This document shows positions 25,002 to 35,426 of a stretch of DNA of 35,475 nt, piece by piece. Numbering within the stretch: position 1 is the stretch's first letter; each line of letters opens with the position of its first letter. The translations under genes and the position numbers were made by a program. A model generated the notes under the pieces. The model worked only from the letters and a program-made list of their open reading frames with translations. It made no database searches and was not told where the DNA came from. Source of the DNA: Bacillota bacterium (GTDB lineage: Bacteria; Bacillota; Dethiobacteria; Dethiobacterales; Dethiobacteraceae); the NCBI GenBank assembly GCA_012523945.1, contig JAAYSO010000001.1, positions 1 through 35,475 of the forward strand. The letters are read 5' to 3'.

Positions 25002-25872
25002 AAATTTTATCTACTACATTAAGGAAGCTTTCTGCAGCATTGGTCGTAACGGGTGGATGAGCTTTGCCTCCGTTGCCGTTGTTGCCATTACTCTACTGAT
25101 TTTAGGCTCATTTATTCTGTTAAATCTAAATGTGGAGCATATTGCCAATGAAATCAAAGAACAGGTGGAAATAATTGCCCGGGTAGATGAAAATTGCGGG
25201 CCACTGGAAGTGGAAGAACTGCGCGTATCCCTGATCCAGCTGGCACAAGTGGAGGAAGTACGCTTTGTTTCTAAAGAAGAAGCTTTGGTGCGCTTAAAAG
25301 CACAATTAGGCGAATTTATGGAAGGATATGAGCAGGAACATAATCCCTTACGGGATTCCTTCGAAATTCGCACCATAAATCCTGAAGATGTGCCGGCTGT
25401 GGCAGCGGAGATAAAAAAAATACCCGGTATTGCCGCCGTTGATTACGGGGCTGAGGTTGTTGACAAGCTTTTTCGTTCCACCAATGTAATTCAATGGGTG
25501 GGTTTGGCTTTTATGATTGGCTTGGCCGGAACAGCCATGGCTTTAATTGCCAATACCATTAAACTGACAGTTACTGCCCGCGCCAAGGAAATTATGATTA
25601 TGAAATGGGTAGGGGCAACAGAATGGTTTATACGCTGGCCCTTTATCTTTGAAGGAATTATTCTTGGTACCATTGGCGCCTTGATACCCTCTTTGATCCT
25701 AATTTATGCTTATGGTGAAGCTTTTAGCTGGGCCAGGATGAATCTCTATTTTTTACCGTTGGTGGCACCAGAGCAAATTTTGCTGGATTTAAGTAAATTG
25801 CTACTGGTACTGGGAGCAGTCATCGGCGCCTTGGGAAGCATGTTTTCCATGCGGCGTTTTCTGAAAGTTTAA
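24991..25872 (+). CDS. ftsX: Cell division protein FtsX
   Basis: A 293-residue membrane partner of FtsE. The N-terminal cytoplasmic helix is followed by TM1 (about 22-44), an extracytoplasmic domain (about 45-165) that contacts the hydrolase or its coiled coil, then three more membrane segments ending near the C-terminus. The first residues (MLIRNFIYYIKEAFCSIGRNGWMS) are typical. I choose ATG 24991, after GGGGAG, because the longer frame from 24943 only duplicates ftsE sequence. Confidence 0.94.
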   Translation: MLIRNFIYYIKEAFCSIGRNGWMSFASVAVVAITLLILGSFILLNLNVEHIANEIKEQVEIIARVDENCGPLEVEELRVSLIQLAQVEEVRFVSKEEALVRLKAQLGEFMEGYEQEHNPLRDSFEIRTINPEDVPAVAAEIKKIPGIAAVDYGAEVVDKLFRSTNVIQWVGLAFMIGLAGTAMALIANTIKLTVTARAKEIMIMKWVGATEWFIRWPFIFEGIILGTIGALIPSLILIYAYGEAFSWARMNLYFLPLVAPEQILLDLSKLLLVLGAVIGALGSMFSMRRFLKV

Positions 25873-25889
25873 GGAAAGGGGAGCGGAAA

Positions 25890-27071
25890 GTGCATAGAAA
25901 AGTAGTGATTGTATTTTTAGTAGCAGTAATGCTCTGCATGAATATTTTCCCGGCATTGGCCAATACCATAGATGAAAAAAAGCAGGAACTGGATAAAATT
26001 AATCAAAGTATCCAGCAACGGAAAAAAGAATTGGCCCAGAATAAGCAAGAACAAGAAAAAATCCTCCGGGAAATTAATCTTTTAGAAAAGGAAATTGAAC
26101 TGGTAGAAGCAGAAATACGCTCCTTAAATCAGAAAATTACAGAAACAGAAAATCAGATTGCTGTGGCGGAGGCAGATTTACAGGAAGCAGAAGAAAATGT
26201 GGCCAAGATGGATGAAATCCTTTCCGTCCGCCTGCGCGCCATTCATGAGCATGGCCAGGTTAATTACCTGGAGGTGCTTTTCAACAGTACTTCCTTTGCC
26301 GATTTTTTATCCCGCTTTCATGATCTGCAGCAAATTATCAACCAGGATAAAGAACTTTTACTGCAGTGCAAACAGGAACGTGAGCGGATTATTGCCTTGA
26401 AGGCAGACCTGGAAGAGCGCCGCCAGGAACTTTTAACGCTGCACCGGGACAGTCTCAACAAAAGACAGGAAAAAGAACGTAAACATACGCAGCAAAAAAG
26501 TTTAATGGCGGCACTGCGGGAAGCATATGAACAAACAAATAAAGAGATAAGCAAACTGGAACAAAAATCTGCAGAAGTTACAGAAATTATTAAACGGCTA
26601 CAGGAGCAACAAAAAAATACTGCTTCGCGCGGTTCAGGCACATTGACCTGGCCGGTTCCGGAGTACGGCAGAAGCTGGATTACCTCCGGTTACGGGTACC
26701 GCAGAGACCCGATTTCCGGAAGACAGGGTGTTTTTCACGGCGGTATTGATATCGGTATTCCCCACAGCCGCTGGCCCGTTTCATCTTCTTACAAGGGCAA
26801 TCCGGTAAATATTGTGGCTGCTGATGCAGGTATCGCCTATACATATAAAATGGGCAGCGGGTACGGAAATTTGGTAATTGTAGATCATGGCGGCGGTGTG
26901 GCAACAGTGTACGGTCACACACACTCTTTTAAAGTAGCAAACGGTCAGCCTGTTGCTAAAGGACAACCTATTGCCATCGTCGGCAGTACCGGTTATTCCA
27001 CCGGACCGCACCTGCATTTTGAGGTCCGTATCAATGGGGAGCGTGTGAATCCTCTGGCGCATTTACGTTAA
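25890..27071 (+). CDS. CwlO/PcsB/EnvC-like coiled-coil M23 peptidoglycan hydrolase
   Basis: 393 residues. A signal peptide (1-24, ending ALA) leads to a long coiled coil (about 27-245) rich in Glu, Lys and Gln, then a LytM/M23 endopeptidase domain (about 265-393). Its zinc motif is visible as HGGID in the first strand and HLHFE near the end, so it should be catalytically active, unlike EnvC-type activators. The coiled coil is the part known to dock on FtsX in related systems. GTG start with AGGGGAG 8 bases upstream, 17 bases after ftsX, so co-expression with FtsEX is likely. In this order it is probably the FtsEX-controlled hydrolase. Confidence 0.9.
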   Translation: MHRKVVIVFLVAVMLCMNIFPALANTIDEKKQELDKINQSIQQRKKELAQNKQEQEKILREINLLEKEIELVEAEIRSLNQKITETENQIAVAEADLQEAEENVAKMDEILSVRLRAIHEHGQVNYLEVLFNSTSFADFLSRFHDLQQIINQDKELLLQCKQERERIIALKADLEERRQELLTLHRDSLNKRQEKERKHTQQKSLMAALREAYEQTNKEISKLEQKSAEVTEIIKRLQEQQKNTASRGSGTLTWPVPEYGRSWITSGYGYRRDPISGRQGVFHGGIDIGIPHSRWPVSSSYKGNPVNIVAADAGIAYTYKMGSGYGNLVIVDHGGGVATVYGHTHSFKVANGQPVAKGQPIAIVGSTGYSTGPHLHFEVRINGERVNPLAHLR

Positions 27072-27092
27072 ATATGATTTGTTACACTGTAC

Positions 27093-27117
27093 AAAAAGCC
27101 CGGAAACGGGCTTTTTT
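27093..27117 (+). terminator. Intrinsic terminator of ftsEX-hydrolase operon
   Basis: A 10-bp stem (27093-27102 with 27107-27116), GAAA loop, T-run ending at 27117. Confidence 0.92.
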
Positions 27118-27120
27118 AAT

Positions 27121-27247
27121 CGGTTAGGAAACCTTGTCTTCTTGATTTGCCTATTCCCCTAACCTCTGAGTGTTGTTAAGGGCACCTCAAGTTTGCGAGG
27201 TGGTCATGACCGGAGGGCCACCGAAGGAGCCGGTCCGGACCGGCTCC
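27121..27247. repeat. GC-rich palindromic intergenic element
   Basis: The 293-base gap 27072-27364 holds, after the terminator: an inverted pair GGTTAGG/CCTAACC (27122-27128 and 27158-27164); a CACCTC/GAGGTG hairpin (27183-27188 with 27197-27202); the palindrome GGTCATGACC (27202-27211); and a perfect 22-base palindrome (27226-27247, half-site GGAGCCGGTCC). The GC content stands out from the AT-rich flanks. No T-tract follows the long palindrome, so it is not a normal terminator. Part of it resembles the element at 10060-10158. Confidence 0.6.
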
Positions 27248-27297
27248 GGAAAAAATCACTAGCTGTGTAGAAACTACAATCTGGCAGCATGTTGCAG

Positions 27298-27326
27298 TAG
27301 ATAATTTAAGACAGAAGGTTTATAAT
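27298..27326 (+). promoter_or_regulatory. Candidate promoter for the ctpA-like gene
   Basis: TAGATA (4 of 6 matches to -35), 17 bases, then TATAAT at 27321-27326, about 40 bases before the TTG start. Confidence 0.45.
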
Positions 27327-27364
27327 GTTTTACATAAACTTGACAACGGAAAGTTGGTGCTTTC

Positions 27365-28771
27365 TTGCGTAGAAAAACTGTGTACCTGGTGGTACTTCTT
27401 TTTATTATCAGTAATATCTTCACCTTCTTGGCAAGTGAAAATTTTTACCGGCAGCTGCAAGAAGAATTGCCGCCGCCACCGGAGCCCAACCAGGAATTAC
27501 AGCCTCTAATTGAAGTCCTTGATATCTTAAGCGAACGTTATCTGGAAGATGTTTCGCGTCAGGAGCTTATTGATGCCGCCATTAGTGGGATGGTGGACTC
27601 TTTAGGCGACCCGCAAACTCATTATATGAGTGCCAGTGACTGGGAGAACATTATGATTAAAATTGATGGCTCCTTTTCCGGCGTGGGCGTGGAAATAACC
27701 TCCATCGACGGCTATATTACCGTGGTTGTACCTATCAAAGATACACCGGGAGAACGGGCCGGTCTTTTGCCCGGTGATCGCATTATTGCCGTTGACGGCC
27801 AAGATCTGATTGGTGCTTCCACCCTGGAAGCAGCAACACTGATGCGGGGTAAAGAAGGGACAAAAGTAACACTGACCGTAGAAAGGGACGGTTTGGCAGA
27901 GCCCTTTGAATTGGAAATTATCCGCAGTAATATTGTCGTCCCCAGCGTTTTCCCGGAAATGCTGGAGGAGAGAATTGGTTTTATCCAAATAACAAATTTT
28001 GATGAACATACAGGAAAAGATTTTCAGGAAGCTCTTTTGGAGTTGGAAACGAAAGGTATGCGCGGCCTGATCCTGGATTTCCGTGGCAATCCCGGCGGTC
28101 TCCTCTCGGAAGCCATTAAAATCTGTCAGGAGATTTTGCCTGAAGGGCTGATAACACAAATGGTTGATGCTGACGGCAATGTGATTGAAGCATACCATTC
28201 TTACGGTACTAAAAAAGATTACCCCATTGTGGCTTTAATTAACGGCACCAGCGCTTCAGCTGCTGAAATTGTTTGCGGAGCACTGCAGGATACAGGTACA
28301 GGCATCCTGGTGGGAACAAAAACATACGGCAAAGCAACAGTACAACATTTGGAAAGTATCTCCAACGGCTATGGTTTGCGTTACACCATTGCCAAATATC
28401 AAACGCCCAAAGGCAGGGATATTCACGGCCAAGGTCTGGAGCCGGATTTGGTTGTGGAGCTGCCTGAAGATTTTTACACACTGCAATTTAGTCTTATCAG
28501 GGATCTGAAACCGGGGGATAAAAGTGTAGAAGTGCTAATCCTGCAGAAAATGTTAAATGCACTGTCCTTTACCGTAGCAGAAACAGGCGAATTTGATCAG
28601 GCTACAGAAAAAGCGGTGCGTACTTTCCAACAAGAGCAGGGTCTTGAGCTTACCGGTTTTGTAGATCAGGCATCGCGTACGCGTTTAAGAGCAGAAATAG
28701 ACCTGGTGCTGGAACAGATGGATACACAGAAACAAAAGGCGCTAGAAGTGATGCAAGAAAAATTAAACTAG
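27365..28771 (+). CDS. CtpA/CtpB-type carboxyl-terminal processing protease (S41)
   Basis: 468 residues: an N-terminal membrane anchor (about 5-23), a proline-rich linker, a PDZ domain (about 95-180), the S41 protease core (about 190-365) and a C-terminal peptidoglycan-binding domain (about 384-445; SVEVLILQKML, FDQATEKAVRTFQQEQGL). The catalytic triad can be read as S298, K323 and Q327, the same spacing as in Bacillus CtpB. CtpB-type proteases act outside the membrane, for example in sporulation signalling. TTG start; the ribosome site is weak (GGAAAG), so the exact start is less certain than the product. It is followed closely by the MinJ-like gene, as in the ftsEX-ctpB-minJ area of Bacillus. 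Confidence 0.92.
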   Translation: MRRKTVYLVVLLFIISNIFTFLASENFYRQLQEELPPPPEPNQELQPLIEVLDILSERYLEDVSRQELIDAAISGMVDSLGDPQTHYMSASDWENIMIKIDGSFSGVGVEITSIDGYITVVVPIKDTPGERAGLLPGDRIIAVDGQDLIGASTLEAATLMRGKEGTKVTLTVERDGLAEPFELEIIRSNIVVPSVFPEMLEERIGFIQITNFDEHTGKDFQEALLELETKGMRGLILDFRGNPGGLLSEAIKICQEILPEGLITQMVDADGNVIEAYHSYGTKKDYPIVALINGTSASAAEIVCGALQDTGTGILVGTKTYGKATVQHLESISNGYGLRYTIAKYQTPKGRDIHGQGLEPDLVVELPEDFYTLQFSLIRDLKPGDKSVEVLILQKMLNALSFTVAETGEFDQATEKAVRTFQQEQGLELTGFVDQASRTRLRAEIDLVLEQMDTQKQKALEVMQEKLN

Positions 28772-28784
28772 GTGTGTAGGTGCT

Positions 28785-30086
28785 GTGAATATAAAAAATA
28801 TTGTCATGCTTTTTGGGCAAACTTATTTTAGTTTCCCGCTTAATCCGTTGTACTGGTTGGTACTGATCATTATTGGTTTACAGTACCGCCGCCTACAACA
28901 AAATGAAAGACGGCTTTTCGGTCGCAACCGCTATTATCTCTGGGAGCAAATACTGGCGTCCGCCCTCTTTGGTCTTGTAGGCGGGTTAATTGCCGGCACT
29001 ATTTTGTTTGTCCTGGGCATTAATTTAATGGAAATCGGCATTATTTATGTCTGGCCGCTGGCGCTGATCCTGGCCTTTGTTCATCCGCGTTACCTTTGTT
29101 TTGCTTATGCCGGCGGGTTGGTGGGTGCCGTGGCAGCGGTGGTCCAATTGCTTTCCGGGATTCTGCCCTTAATGTCGGCAAGTTTCTGGAAAGGAATTCA
29201 TGAAATTAATGTACCCGGCCTCATTGCCCTAATTGGCACATTGCATTTTTCCGAGAGCATGCTCATTGCCTTAAGCGGACATCTTTATCCCAGTCCTGCT
29301 TATCTAAGAACTGAACACGGGGTAGTGGGAGCTTTTGCCCTGCAGAAATTCTGGCCGTTACCTTTAGTGGGCATTATTGCCGAAGTAATGCCCATGGCAT
29401 CTGCTGAAGCTTTAACCGGAACGCCGATGCCGGATTGGTGGCCGCTTTTTGCCAACAAAACTGTTGTTGAAACCGGATTTACTTTAATTTATTTTCTCTT
29501 TCCCATTGTGGCCGGTTTAGGTTTTGGCGATATGGCTGTCTCCAGTTCACCGCGGCAAAAAGCACAACGTTCTGCGCTGCATTTGGGGCTTTACAGTGTG
29601 CTTGTGATTATACTGGCTTTTGTGGCCAATCAGCAACCGGCGCTTACCTTACTGGCAGCACTCTTTGTGCCCTTTGGCCACGAATTAATTATTCTTGTGG
29701 GGAATAAAAAAGAACTTGAGGGGGTGCCCAGATATCGGGCGCCTGCCTACGGTGTGAAAGTATTGGATTTGTATGCGGATTCCTCCGCCAGAGCTGCGGG
29801 TATGCTGCCGGGAGACATTATTACCAATATCAATGGTATCCCCATAGAAAATCTTTTTATTTATCAGGCAGTGCTGCGTTCCACCTGGCGGCCGCTACAG
29901 GTTTTAGCAGAACGTGACGGGGAATCGCGTTTACTAATTATTGATTACCAGCATGATCCGGGTATTATTGTTGTCCCGGACCGCTTTACTACCACCTATA
30001 TGCAGATTAAGCAAGTGCGCTTTCTTGAAGCATTGAAGCAAAGGCTAAAACGCATTTTCAAAAGAAACAAGCCCTTTGGTCGTTAA
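28785..30086 (+). CDS. Multi-pass PDZ membrane protein, MinJ-like
   Basis: 433 residues. About seven or eight hydrophobic segments fill residues 10-315, then a PDZ-like domain (about 325-405: VKVLDLYADSSARAAGMLPGDIITNINGIPI) and a basic tail (KQRLKRIFKRNKP). This layout and the position next to ftsEX and a CtpB-type protease match MinJ (YvjD), which in Bacillus bridges DivIVA and MinD at division sites. Orthology is inferred from layout and neighbours, not from a sequence signature. GTG start 13 bases after the protease stop, with only a weak GTAGGTG site. No Min genes are in the window. Confidence 0.7.
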   Translation: MNIKNIVMLFGQTYFSFPLNPLYWLVLIIIGLQYRRLQQNERRLFGRNRYYLWEQILASALFGLVGGLIAGTILFVLGINLMEIGIIYVWPLALILAFVHPRYLCFAYAGGLVGAVAAVVQLLSGILPLMSASFWKGIHEINVPGLIALIGTLHFSESMLIALSGHLYPSPAYLRTEHGVVGAFALQKFWPLPLVGIIAEVMPMASAEALTGTPMPDWWPLFANKTVVETGFTLIYFLFPIVAGLGFGDMAVSSSPRQKAQRSALHLGLYSVLVIILAFVANQQPALTLLAALFVPFGHELIILVGNKKELEGVPRYRAPAYGVKVLDLYADSSARAAGMLPGDIITNINGIPIENLFIYQAVLRSTWRPLQVLAERDGESRLLIIDYQHDPGIIVVPDRFTTTYMQIKQVRFLEALKQRLKRIFKRNKPFGR

Positions 30087-30131
30087 TATTTTTTGGGCAT
30101 ACTGTATTTAAAAGACCAAAGGAGGCATTAA

Positions 30132-30401
30132 ATGAAGGAACAGCGACAAGCTGACACAGAAGCACTTTTGCAACAATTGTCTTTGCGGCAGGAAGATATA
30201 GACAGGCAGGTCTTACAAGCTTTACAGCAAGCAATGAGTGCATTGGTGCAAGCGCAACAGCTAATTATCAATGATGAGAAATTCCACCACAAGCTACGCC
30301 GGTCTGGTTATGAGACATTACAGGATTATCGTTGCCTGCTGCCGGAAAAGGACGGTAATATACCGCCTTGGCTTTTGGCCAAACCTCCCCAGCTACAATA
30401 A
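30132..30401 (+). CDS. Small helical protein of unknown function (89 residues)
   Basis: Not recognised. A Gln- and Leu-rich, probably coiled-coil helix covers about residues 8-55 (EALLQQLSLRQEDIDRQVL), then a short YETLQDYRCLL segment and a proline-rich end (PPWLLAKPPQLQ). No signal peptide or membrane segment. A perfect AAAGGAGG lies 7 bases before ATG 30132, and a strong terminator follows 6 bases after the stop, which supports a real gene. It probably shares the transcript of the MinJ-like gene, 45 bases upstream. Confidence 0.72.
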   Translation: MKEQRQADTEALLQQLSLRQEDIDRQVLQALQQAMSALVQAQQLIINDEKFHHKLRRSGYETLQDYRCLLPEKDGNIPPWLLAKPPQLQ

Positions 30402-30407
30402 AGTGAC

Positions 30408-30437
30408 AAAAAGCCTGCATTGGCCCGCAGGCTTTTT
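30408..30437 (+). terminator. Intrinsic terminator after the small helical protein
   Basis: An 11-bp stem (30408-30418 with 30427-30437), 8-base loop, ending in a T-run. Confidence 0.93.
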
Positions 30438-30557
30438 CTCTGAGCTTGTGCCAGGAATTTAAATCTTAATGTTGAATTAAATTTGCACTTTGCCGGGAAT
30501 AATGGATAAATTAGGACCAGAGATCTTCTTGAAATCTCATACATAGTAGATGGGATA

Positions 30558-30566
30558 TGGTATAAT
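30558..30566 (+). promoter_or_regulatory. Extended -10 promoter of uvrBA
   Basis: TGG followed by TATAAT (30561-30566), 36 bases before the uvrB ATG. The -35 is poor. I looked for a LexA box (GAACnnnnGTTC type) in 30440-30602 and found none. Confidence 0.6.
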
Positions 30567-30602
30567 ATTTATGTTTACTTCTAGTGTAAGGAGAAATGTA
30601 AT

Positions 30603-32591
30603 ATGGGGCAGTTTCGCCTGAAAAGCGAATATAAGCCGCAGGGGGATCAGCCCCGGGCTATTGACCGTTTAGTGGAAGGTTTAAATAAAGGGTACCGTCA
30701 CCAAACGCTTTTAGGGGTGACCGGTTCAGGTAAAACATTTACCATGGCCAACGTGGTGGCGCGGGTACAGCGTCCCACCCTGGTTATTGCTCATAATAAA
30801 ACGCTGGCCGCCCAGCTTTGCAGCGAGTTCAGGGAGTTTTTCCCCGACAATGCGGTAGAATACTTTGTCAGCTATTATGATTATTATCAGCCGGAAGCCT
30901 ATATACCGCAAACAGATACCTATATCGAAAAAGATGCTTCCATTAATGATGAAATTGAAAAACTACGGCATTCAGCCACCAGTGCTCTCTTTGAACGGCG
31001 GGACGTGCTTATTGTTGCCAGTGTTTCCGCAATTTACGGTTTGGGTTCACCTGATGAATACAGGGAGAATGTGGTTTCTTTACGCGTCGGGATGGAAAAG
31101 AGTCGCGATGAGATTGTGCGGGAGTTGGTGGCCATTCAATATGAGCGGAATAACCTGGTACTTGAGCGCAGTCGTTTTCGGGTACAAGGCGACGTCCTGG
31201 AAATCTACCCTGCTTACTTTACCGAGAAAGCAGTACGGGTAGAATTTTTTGGCGATGAAATTGAACGTATACGCGAGTTTGATGTGCTGACAGGGGAAGT
31301 TTTAGGGGAACGCAATCATATCGCCATCTTCCCTGCTTCCCATTATGTGACTTCCCGTGAAATCTTGGAAGCAGCCATGGCCGATATCCGCCTGGAACTG
31401 GAGGAACGCCTGGCAGAATTGCGCCGTGCCGGCAAACTTTTGGAAGCACAGCGGCTGGAGCAGCGGACAAAATATGATTTGGAAATGATGAATGAGCTGG
31501 GATTTTGCAGTGGCATTGAAAACTATTCCCGCCATCTAGACAGGCGTCCGGCCGGGTCGCGCCCCTACACTCTCCTGGATTACTTCCCTAAAGATTTTCT
31601 TTTACTCATTGATGAATCTCACCAGACCATACCGCAAATAAGAGGGATGTATGCCGGTGACAGGTCGCGTAAAGAAGTTCTGGTAGAACATGGTTTTCGC
31701 CTGCCCTCGGCTCTGGACAACAGACCTTTGCAATTTGCTGAATTTGAAGAATTGGTGCACCAGGTTATTTATGTTTCAGCCACACCGGGTCCCTATGAAG
31801 AGGAGCATTCTCAGCAGGTGGTGGAGCAAATTATCCGACCTACCGGCTTGGTTGATCCGGAAGTTGTAGTGCGTCCTGTAAAGGGCCAGATTGATGATCT
31901 TTACGGCGAGATTCGGGAAAGAGTGTCACGAAATGAACGTGTACTGGTTACAACGCTGACTAAACGGATGGCCGAAGATTTGACTGACTATTATAAGGAA
32001 CTGGGGTTAAAAGTTAGATATCTCCATTCCGAAATAAATGCTTTGGAGCGGATGGAGATTATACGTGACTTGCGGCTTGGCGCCTTTGACGTCCTGATCG
32101 GCATTAATTTATTGCGTGAAGGGCTTGATTTGCCGGAAGTCTCACTGGTGGCCATCCTTGATGCCGATAAAGAAGGTTTTTTGCGGGCAGAGCGTTCCTT
32201 GATCCAGATTATTGGCCGGGCTGCCCGTAATGTTAACGGCAAGGTAATTATGTATGCCGATACAATTACAGACTCCATGCGCCGGGCCATAGATGAAACT
32301 GAACGGCGGCGCAAGTTGCAGATAGAATATAATGAAAAGCACGGGATTACACCGGCTACAGTCCGGAAAGCAATTCGTGATGTCATTGAAGCTACCAAGA
32401 CTGTGGAAGAATTGCCTGAAGAGCTGCCCAAAGATTTTAAAAACTTGAATGCAGCCGAACGGAAGAAAGCCATTAAGAAACTGGAAAAAGAAATGAAAGA
32501 AGCAGCTCGTGATTTAGAGTTTGAAAAGGCAGCTTTGCTGCGTGATCTGATTTTCGAATTAAGAAAAACGAAAGCAGAAGGCGGAAGATAA
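30603..32591 (+). CDS. uvrB: Excinuclease ABC subunit B
   Basis: A 662-residue damage-verification helicase of nucleotide excision repair. Walker A GVTGSGKT is at 38-45, and the beta-hairpin region [21 protein letters not shown] that clamps DNA follows. Later helicase motifs ([41 protein letters not shown]) and the C-terminal UVR motif that binds UvrC ([15 protein letters not shown]) are complete. ATG 30603 after AAGGAG. Overlaps uvrA by one base. Confidence 0.98.
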   Translation: MGQFRLKSEYKPQGDQPRAIDRLVEGLNKGYRHQTLLGVTGSGKTFTMANVVARVQRPTLVIAHNKTLAAQLCSEFREFFPDNAVEYFVSYYDYYQPEAYIPQTDTYIEKDASINDEIEKLRHSATSALFERRDVLIVASVSAIYGLGSPDEYRENVVSLRVGMEKSRDEIVRELVAIQYERNNLVLERSRFRVQGDVLEIYPAYFTEKAVRVEFFGDEIERIREFDVLTGEVLGERNHIAIFPASHYVTSREILEAAMADIRLELEERLAELRRAGKLLEAQRLEQRTKYDLEMMNELGFCSGIENYSRHLDRRPAGSRPYTLLDYFPKDFLLLIDESHQTIPQIRGMYAGDRSRKEVLVEHGFRLPSALDNRPLQFAEFEELVHQVIYVSATPGPYEEEHSQQVVEQIIRPTGLVDPEVVVRPVKGQIDDLYGEIRERVSRNERVLVTTLTKRMAEDLTDYYKELGLKVRYLHSEINALERMEIIRDLRLGAFDVLIGINLLREGLDLPEVSLVAILDADKEGFLRAERSLIQIIGRAARNVNGKVIMYADTITDSMRRAIDETERRRKLQIEYNEKHGITPATVRKAIRDVIEATKTVEELPEELPKDFKNLNAAERKKAIKKLEKEMKEAARDLEFEKAALLRDLIFELRKTKAEGGR

Positions 32592-35419
32592 TGAGTCAGG
32601 ATTATATACGTATTCGCGGTGCGCGTGAACATAATTTAAAAAATATTGATTTAGATATTCCCCGCAATCAGTTGGTGGTTGTAACCGGAGTTTCCGGTTC
32701 CGGCAAATCCTCCTTGGCTTTTGATACGATTTTTGCCGAGGGTCAGCGCCGCTATGTGGAATCGCTGTCGGCATATGCCCGCCAGTTTTTAGGGCAAATG
32801 GACAAACCGGATGTGGATTATATAGAGGGGCTTTCTCCCGCCATTTCCATAGACCAGAAGACTACTTCCCGCAACCCGCGTTCCACGGTGGGGACTGTGA
32901 CTGAAATCTATGATTATTTGCGTCTTTTATACGCCCGTATAGGTCGCCCCCACTGTCCTAACTGTAAGGTGCAAATAGCACAGCAAACTGTAGAACAGAT
33001 GGTGGACCGGATTATGGCACTGCCTGAAAGAACAAGAATTCAGGTTTTGGCGCCGTTGGTGCGGGGTCGCAAGGGAGAATATCAAAAGCTGTTTGCCACT
33101 ATTCGGGCCGATGGTTTTGTCCGGGTGCGGGTTGACGGAGAAATACGCGATCTGGATGAAGAAATTATCCTGGAAAAAAACAAAAAACACGATATTGAAA
33201 TTGTGGTGGACAGGCTTATTATCAAAGAAGGACTGGAAACGCGCCTGGCCGACTCTCTGGAAACAGCTTTAAAATATGGAGAAGGACTGGTGCTTATTGA
33301 TGTTGTGGATGAAGAAGAACTGCTTTTTTCCTCAACATTTGCCTGTCCGCAGTGCGGTTTTTCTTTTGAGGAATTATCTCCCCGCATGTTTTCCTTTAAC
33401 AGCCCCTATGGGGCATGTCCTGAGTGCAGCGGCTTGGGCTTTCGCAGTGAAATCGATCCGGACCGGGTAGTTCCCGATAAGCGGCGCAGCTTAAATGAAG
33501 GGGCCATTGCACCCTGGACGCCGGGTACGCAGGGGTATTATCAAAAGATGTTGCTGGCTGTTGCCAAGAAGGCCGGCATTGATCTGGACACACCTTTTGC
33601 GGAATTGTCGCAAGAACACCAGGATATTTTGCTGTACGGAATGCCTGAACGTGTGCGTTTCAGTCATAAGAGTTTCGGCGGCCGCATCAGGGAATATAAT
33701 GTCCGTTTTGACGGAGTGGTGCCAATTCTGGCCAGAAGATACCAGGAAAGTTCCTCGGACCTGATCCGGGAAGATATAGAAAGCTATATGTCCCAATATC
33801 CGTGTTCAGAATGTGGCGGGGCACGGCTAAAACCTGCCAGCCTGTCGGTGCTGGTGGGCGGAATTAATATTGCTCGGTTTACAGCCATGTCTGTGGAAAA
33901 GGCACTTGTTTTTATTAAGAATTTGCAGTTAACGGAAAAAGAAAGACAAATTGCGCGCCTGGTGCTAAAAGAAATTGAAGAAAGACTGACATTTTTACAA
34001 AATGTGGGCCTGAATTATTTAACTCTTGACCGGTCTGCCGGAACTCTTTCCGGAGGCGAAGCGCAGCGCATTCGACTGGCGACCCAAATTGGTTCCAGTC
34101 TGACCGGAGTGCTGTATATTTTGGATGAGCCCAGTATTGGTTTGCACCAGCGTGATAATGCGCTTTTAATCCAGACACTGACTAATTTGCGTGATCTGGG
34201 CAATACGGTGATTGTGGTGGAGCATGACGAAGACACTATTCGCAGTGCCGACTACATTGTGGATATTGGTCCCGGTGCCGGTGCCTGGGGCGGACAAGTG
34301 GTGGCAACCGGTACGGAGGAAGAGATCAAAAAAGTACCTGAATCTATCACAGGCCAGTATTTGTCGGGGGAAAAAAAGATACCTGTACCGCAAACACGGC
34401 GCGTTTCCAACGGGAAGTGGCTGGAAGTTAAAGGAGCGCGTGCCAATAACCTGCGTAACATCGATGTACGCTTCCCCCTGGGTGTTTTTATTTGTGTGAC
34501 CGGAGTTTCCGGTTCGGGAAAAAGTACACTGGTCAATGAGATCCTTTACCGGCGGCTGTCCATGGAACTGCATCGCAGTCATATGAAACCAAAAGAACAT
34601 GATGCACTTTTAGGTTTGGAACATTTGGATAAAGTGATTAATGTGGATCAGTCTCCTATCGGGCGTACACCGCGTTCAAATCCGGCCACATATACAGGTG
34701 TGTTTGATTATATCCGTGAATTATTTTCACGTACGGCTGAGGCACGGGCACGAGGTTATAAACCGGGCCGCTTCAGTTTTAACGTTAAAGGCGGCCGGTG
34801 TGAAGCCTGTCGCGGTGACGGCATTTTGCGCATTGAAATGCACTTCTTGCCTGATGTTTATGTGCCCTGTGAAGTCTGCCGCGGTAAGCGTTACAACCGT
34901 GAAACTTTGGAAATCCGTTATAAAGGAAAAAATATTGCCGATATCCTCAATATGACTGTGGCGGAAGCTTTAGAGTTTTTTGACGCTATTCCGCGCATTA
35001 AAAATAAACTGCAAACTTTATATGATGTGGGACTTGGTTATATTAAACTGGGGCAACCGGCACCTACATTATCCGGCGGTGAAGCCCAGCGTGTTAAATT
35101 GGCCACCGAGCTTTCACGCCGCAGTAACGGTAAAACACTTTATATTCTTGATGAACCGACCACAGGCTTGCATAGTGATGACATCAGCAAGCTGCTGAAT
35201 ATTTTGGATCGCCTGGTGGAAAACGGTGATACTGTGATCGTTATTGAGCATAATCTTGATGTAATTAAACGGGCAGATTATATTATTGACCTGGGGCCGG
35301 AAGGCGGCGACGGCGGCGGAACGGTTGTAGCTACAGGAACGCCTGAGGAAATCTGCCGTGCAGAGGCCTCCTATACCGGCCGTTTTCTGCAGAAAGTACT
35401 ACAAGAGGGTGGAGCATGA
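32591..35419 (+). CDS. uvrA: Excinuclease ABC subunit A
   Basis: A 942-residue damage-recognition ATPase with two ABC modules. The first Walker A is GVSGSGKSS (33-41), and the second GVSGSGKST follows the internal repeat. Two ABC signatures (LSGGEAQR) are present. Zinc modules appear as CPNC, the CPQCGF...CPEC group, and CEAC...CEVC. Domain order and length are typical. TAATG overlap with uvrB; the stop is 7 bases before probable uvrC, giving a uvrBAC operon. Confidence 0.98.
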   Translation: MSQDYIRIRGAREHNLKNIDLDIPRNQLVVVTGVSGSGKSSLAFDTIFAEGQRRYVESLSAYARQFLGQMDKPDVDYIEGLSPAISIDQKTTSRNPRSTVGTVTEIYDYLRLLYARIGRPHCPNCKVQIAQQTVEQMVDRIMALPERTRIQVLAPLVRGRKGEYQKLFATIRADGFVRVRVDGEIRDLDEEIILEKNKKHDIEIVVDRLIIKEGLETRLADSLETALKYGEGLVLIDVVDEEELLFSSTFACPQCGFSFEELSPRMFSFNSPYGACPECSGLGFRSEIDPDRVVPDKRRSLNEGAIAPWTPGTQGYYQKMLLAVAKKAGIDLDTPFAELSQEHQDILLYGMPERVRFSHKSFGGRIREYNVRFDGVVPILARRYQESSSDLIREDIESYMSQYPCSECGGARLKPASLSVLVGGINIARFTAMSVEKALVFIKNLQLTEKERQIARLVLKEIEERLTFLQNVGLNYLTLDRSAGTLSGGEAQRIRLATQIGSSLTGVLYILDEPSIGLHQRDNALLIQTLTNLRDLGNTVIVVEHDEDTIRSADYIVDIGPGAGAWGGQVVATGTEEEIKKVPESITGQYLSGEKKIPVPQTRRVSNGKWLEVKGARANNLRNIDVRFPLGVFICVTGVSGSGKSTLVNEILYRRLSMELHRSHMKPKEHDALLGLEHLDKVINVDQSPIGRTPRSNPATYTGVFDYIRELFSRTAEARARGYKPGRFSFNVKGGRCEACRGDGILRIEMHFLPDVYVPCEVCRGKRYNRETLEIRYKGKNIADILNMTVAEALEFFDAIPRIKNKLQTLYDVGLGYIKLGQPAPTLSGGEAQRVKLATELSRRSNGKTLYILDEPTTGLHSDDISKLLNILDRLVENGDTVIVIEHNLDVIKRADYIIDLGPEGGDGGGTVVATGTPEEICRAEASYTGRFLQKVLQEGGA

Positions 35420-35426
35420 GGCTGTG

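Noticed and set aside
27226-27247. 22-base palindrome as an intrinsic terminator
   Set aside because: On the plus strand it is followed by A residues, not T; on the minus strand it is followed by mixed sequence, and no gene ends there.
30440-30602. LexA (SOS) box before uvrB
   Set aside because: No GAAC/GTTC inverted pair was found in the region.
31991-32632. 213-codon minus-strand frame opposite uvrB
   Set aside because: Serine- and arginine-rich shadow of a highly conserved gene; it has no start signals.
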